Below, piece by piece: positions 63,872-64,000 of a stretch of 64,000 bases of DNA. A program made the position numbers and the translations under genes. Each line of letters starts with the position of its first letter. The stretch's first letter is position 1. The DNA is from Thiomicrorhabdus cannonii. GTDB taxonomy: Bacteria > Pseudomonadota > Gammaproteobacteria > Thiomicrospirales > Thiomicrospiraceae. Under the pieces are notes generated by a model, which was not told the DNA's origin, did not search any database, and saw only the letters and a list, made by a program, of their open reading frames with translations. The DNA lies in the NCBI RefSeq assembly GCF_013391695.1, contig NZ_JACBGH010000002.1, positions 62,001 through 126,000 of the forward strand, read 5' to 3'.

Positions 63872-64000
63872 TCACCACAGCCAGGCCGCGCCGCGCACCC
63901 CGCTGGCATCGCCGTATTTCGGCGCCACCAGCCGGGTATCGACCCGATCACTAAACACCCACTGCTGCCAGAGTTTCGGCACCTCTTCATACAACTCGGC
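63872..64000 (-). CDS. C-terminal end of a ROK-family sugar kinase (gene continues beyond the window)
   Basis: The last 42 codons of a minus-strand gene are present. Translated, they read PKLWQQWVFSDRV, then RLVAPKYGDASGVRGAAWLW and a stop. GDASGVRGAAWLW is typical of the C-terminus of ROK sugar kinases such as fructokinase or N-acetylglucosamine kinase. The rest of the gene, including the ATP and zinc motifs, lies outside, so the substrate cannot be told. Confidence 0.75.
   Translation of the reverse strand, partial: AELYEEVPKLWQQWVFSDRVDTRLVAPKYGDASGVRGAAWLW

Overview
The window looks like a chromosomal segment of a free-living gammaproteobacterium. The evidence is gammaproteobacterial gene order: the rnhA-dnaQ-gloB-mltD neighbourhood, the ruvC-ruvA-ruvB-tolQ-tolR-tolA-tolB-pal-cpoB block, hrpA and hrpB, lpxH, pgpA and a CheR-tethered chemoreceptor. 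An ETHE1-type persulfide dioxygenase, a rhodanese and a c5-type lipoprotein cytochrome fit a sulfur-oxidising lineage such as the Thiomicrospira/Hydrogenovibrio relatives. That placement is a guess, because the window holds no rRNA gene.

Layout. 1-3.9 kb: the tail of a secreted esterase-like protein, a small envelope operon, a glycosyltransferase and a cytochrome. 3.9-11.4 kb: hrpB, hrpA and persulfide dioxygenase. 11.4-16.1 kb: an AT-rich integron cassette array with no integrase in view. It holds two GNAT genes, a HEPN plus GIY-YIG pair, a CBASS operon (CD-NTase plus S-4TM effector) and a beta-helix-like orphan, with attC-like sites between them. 16.6-17.4 kb: a brnTA toxin-antitoxin locus between two near-identical ~88-bp direct repeats. 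17.4-26 kb: slyD, dnaQ, a diguanylate cyclase, rnhA, a methyltransferase, gloB, mltD and slt. 26-36 kb: a candidate small RNA, cysS, two cyclophilins, lpxH, a symporter, a rhodanese, pgpA, argG, psd and a PII gene. 35-44 kb: a Lon-type protease, a flavoprotein, ntrC-ntrB and a DtxR-type regulator. 44.5 kb: two identical tRNA-Lys genes. 45-54 kb: queC, the Tol-Pal envelope machine, ruvABC and nadA. 54-64 kb: aspS, a DUF502 protein, a short-chain dehydrogenase, a thioredoxin-like protein, a metallopeptidase, a chemoreceptor, zntB and the end of a ROK-family kinase gene.

The most unusual signal runs through the whole window. The 12-mer AACAGGCCGGGT occurs 20 times exactly, plus once with one mismatch, usually preceded by an A-run and CTC. 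Copies lie mainly between genes, four times as inverted pairs that make terminator-like hairpins, and four times inside conserved genes in different reading frames. This matches the organisation of DNA uptake sequences in Neisseria and Pasteurellaceae and may be a DUS of a lineage for which I know of none.

Second-tier observations are an unannotated ~87-nt small RNA beside cysS (consensus promoter, three stem-loops, exposed anti-Shine-Dalgarno tract, terminator), the defence-rich cassette array, and the repeat-bounded brnTA locus.
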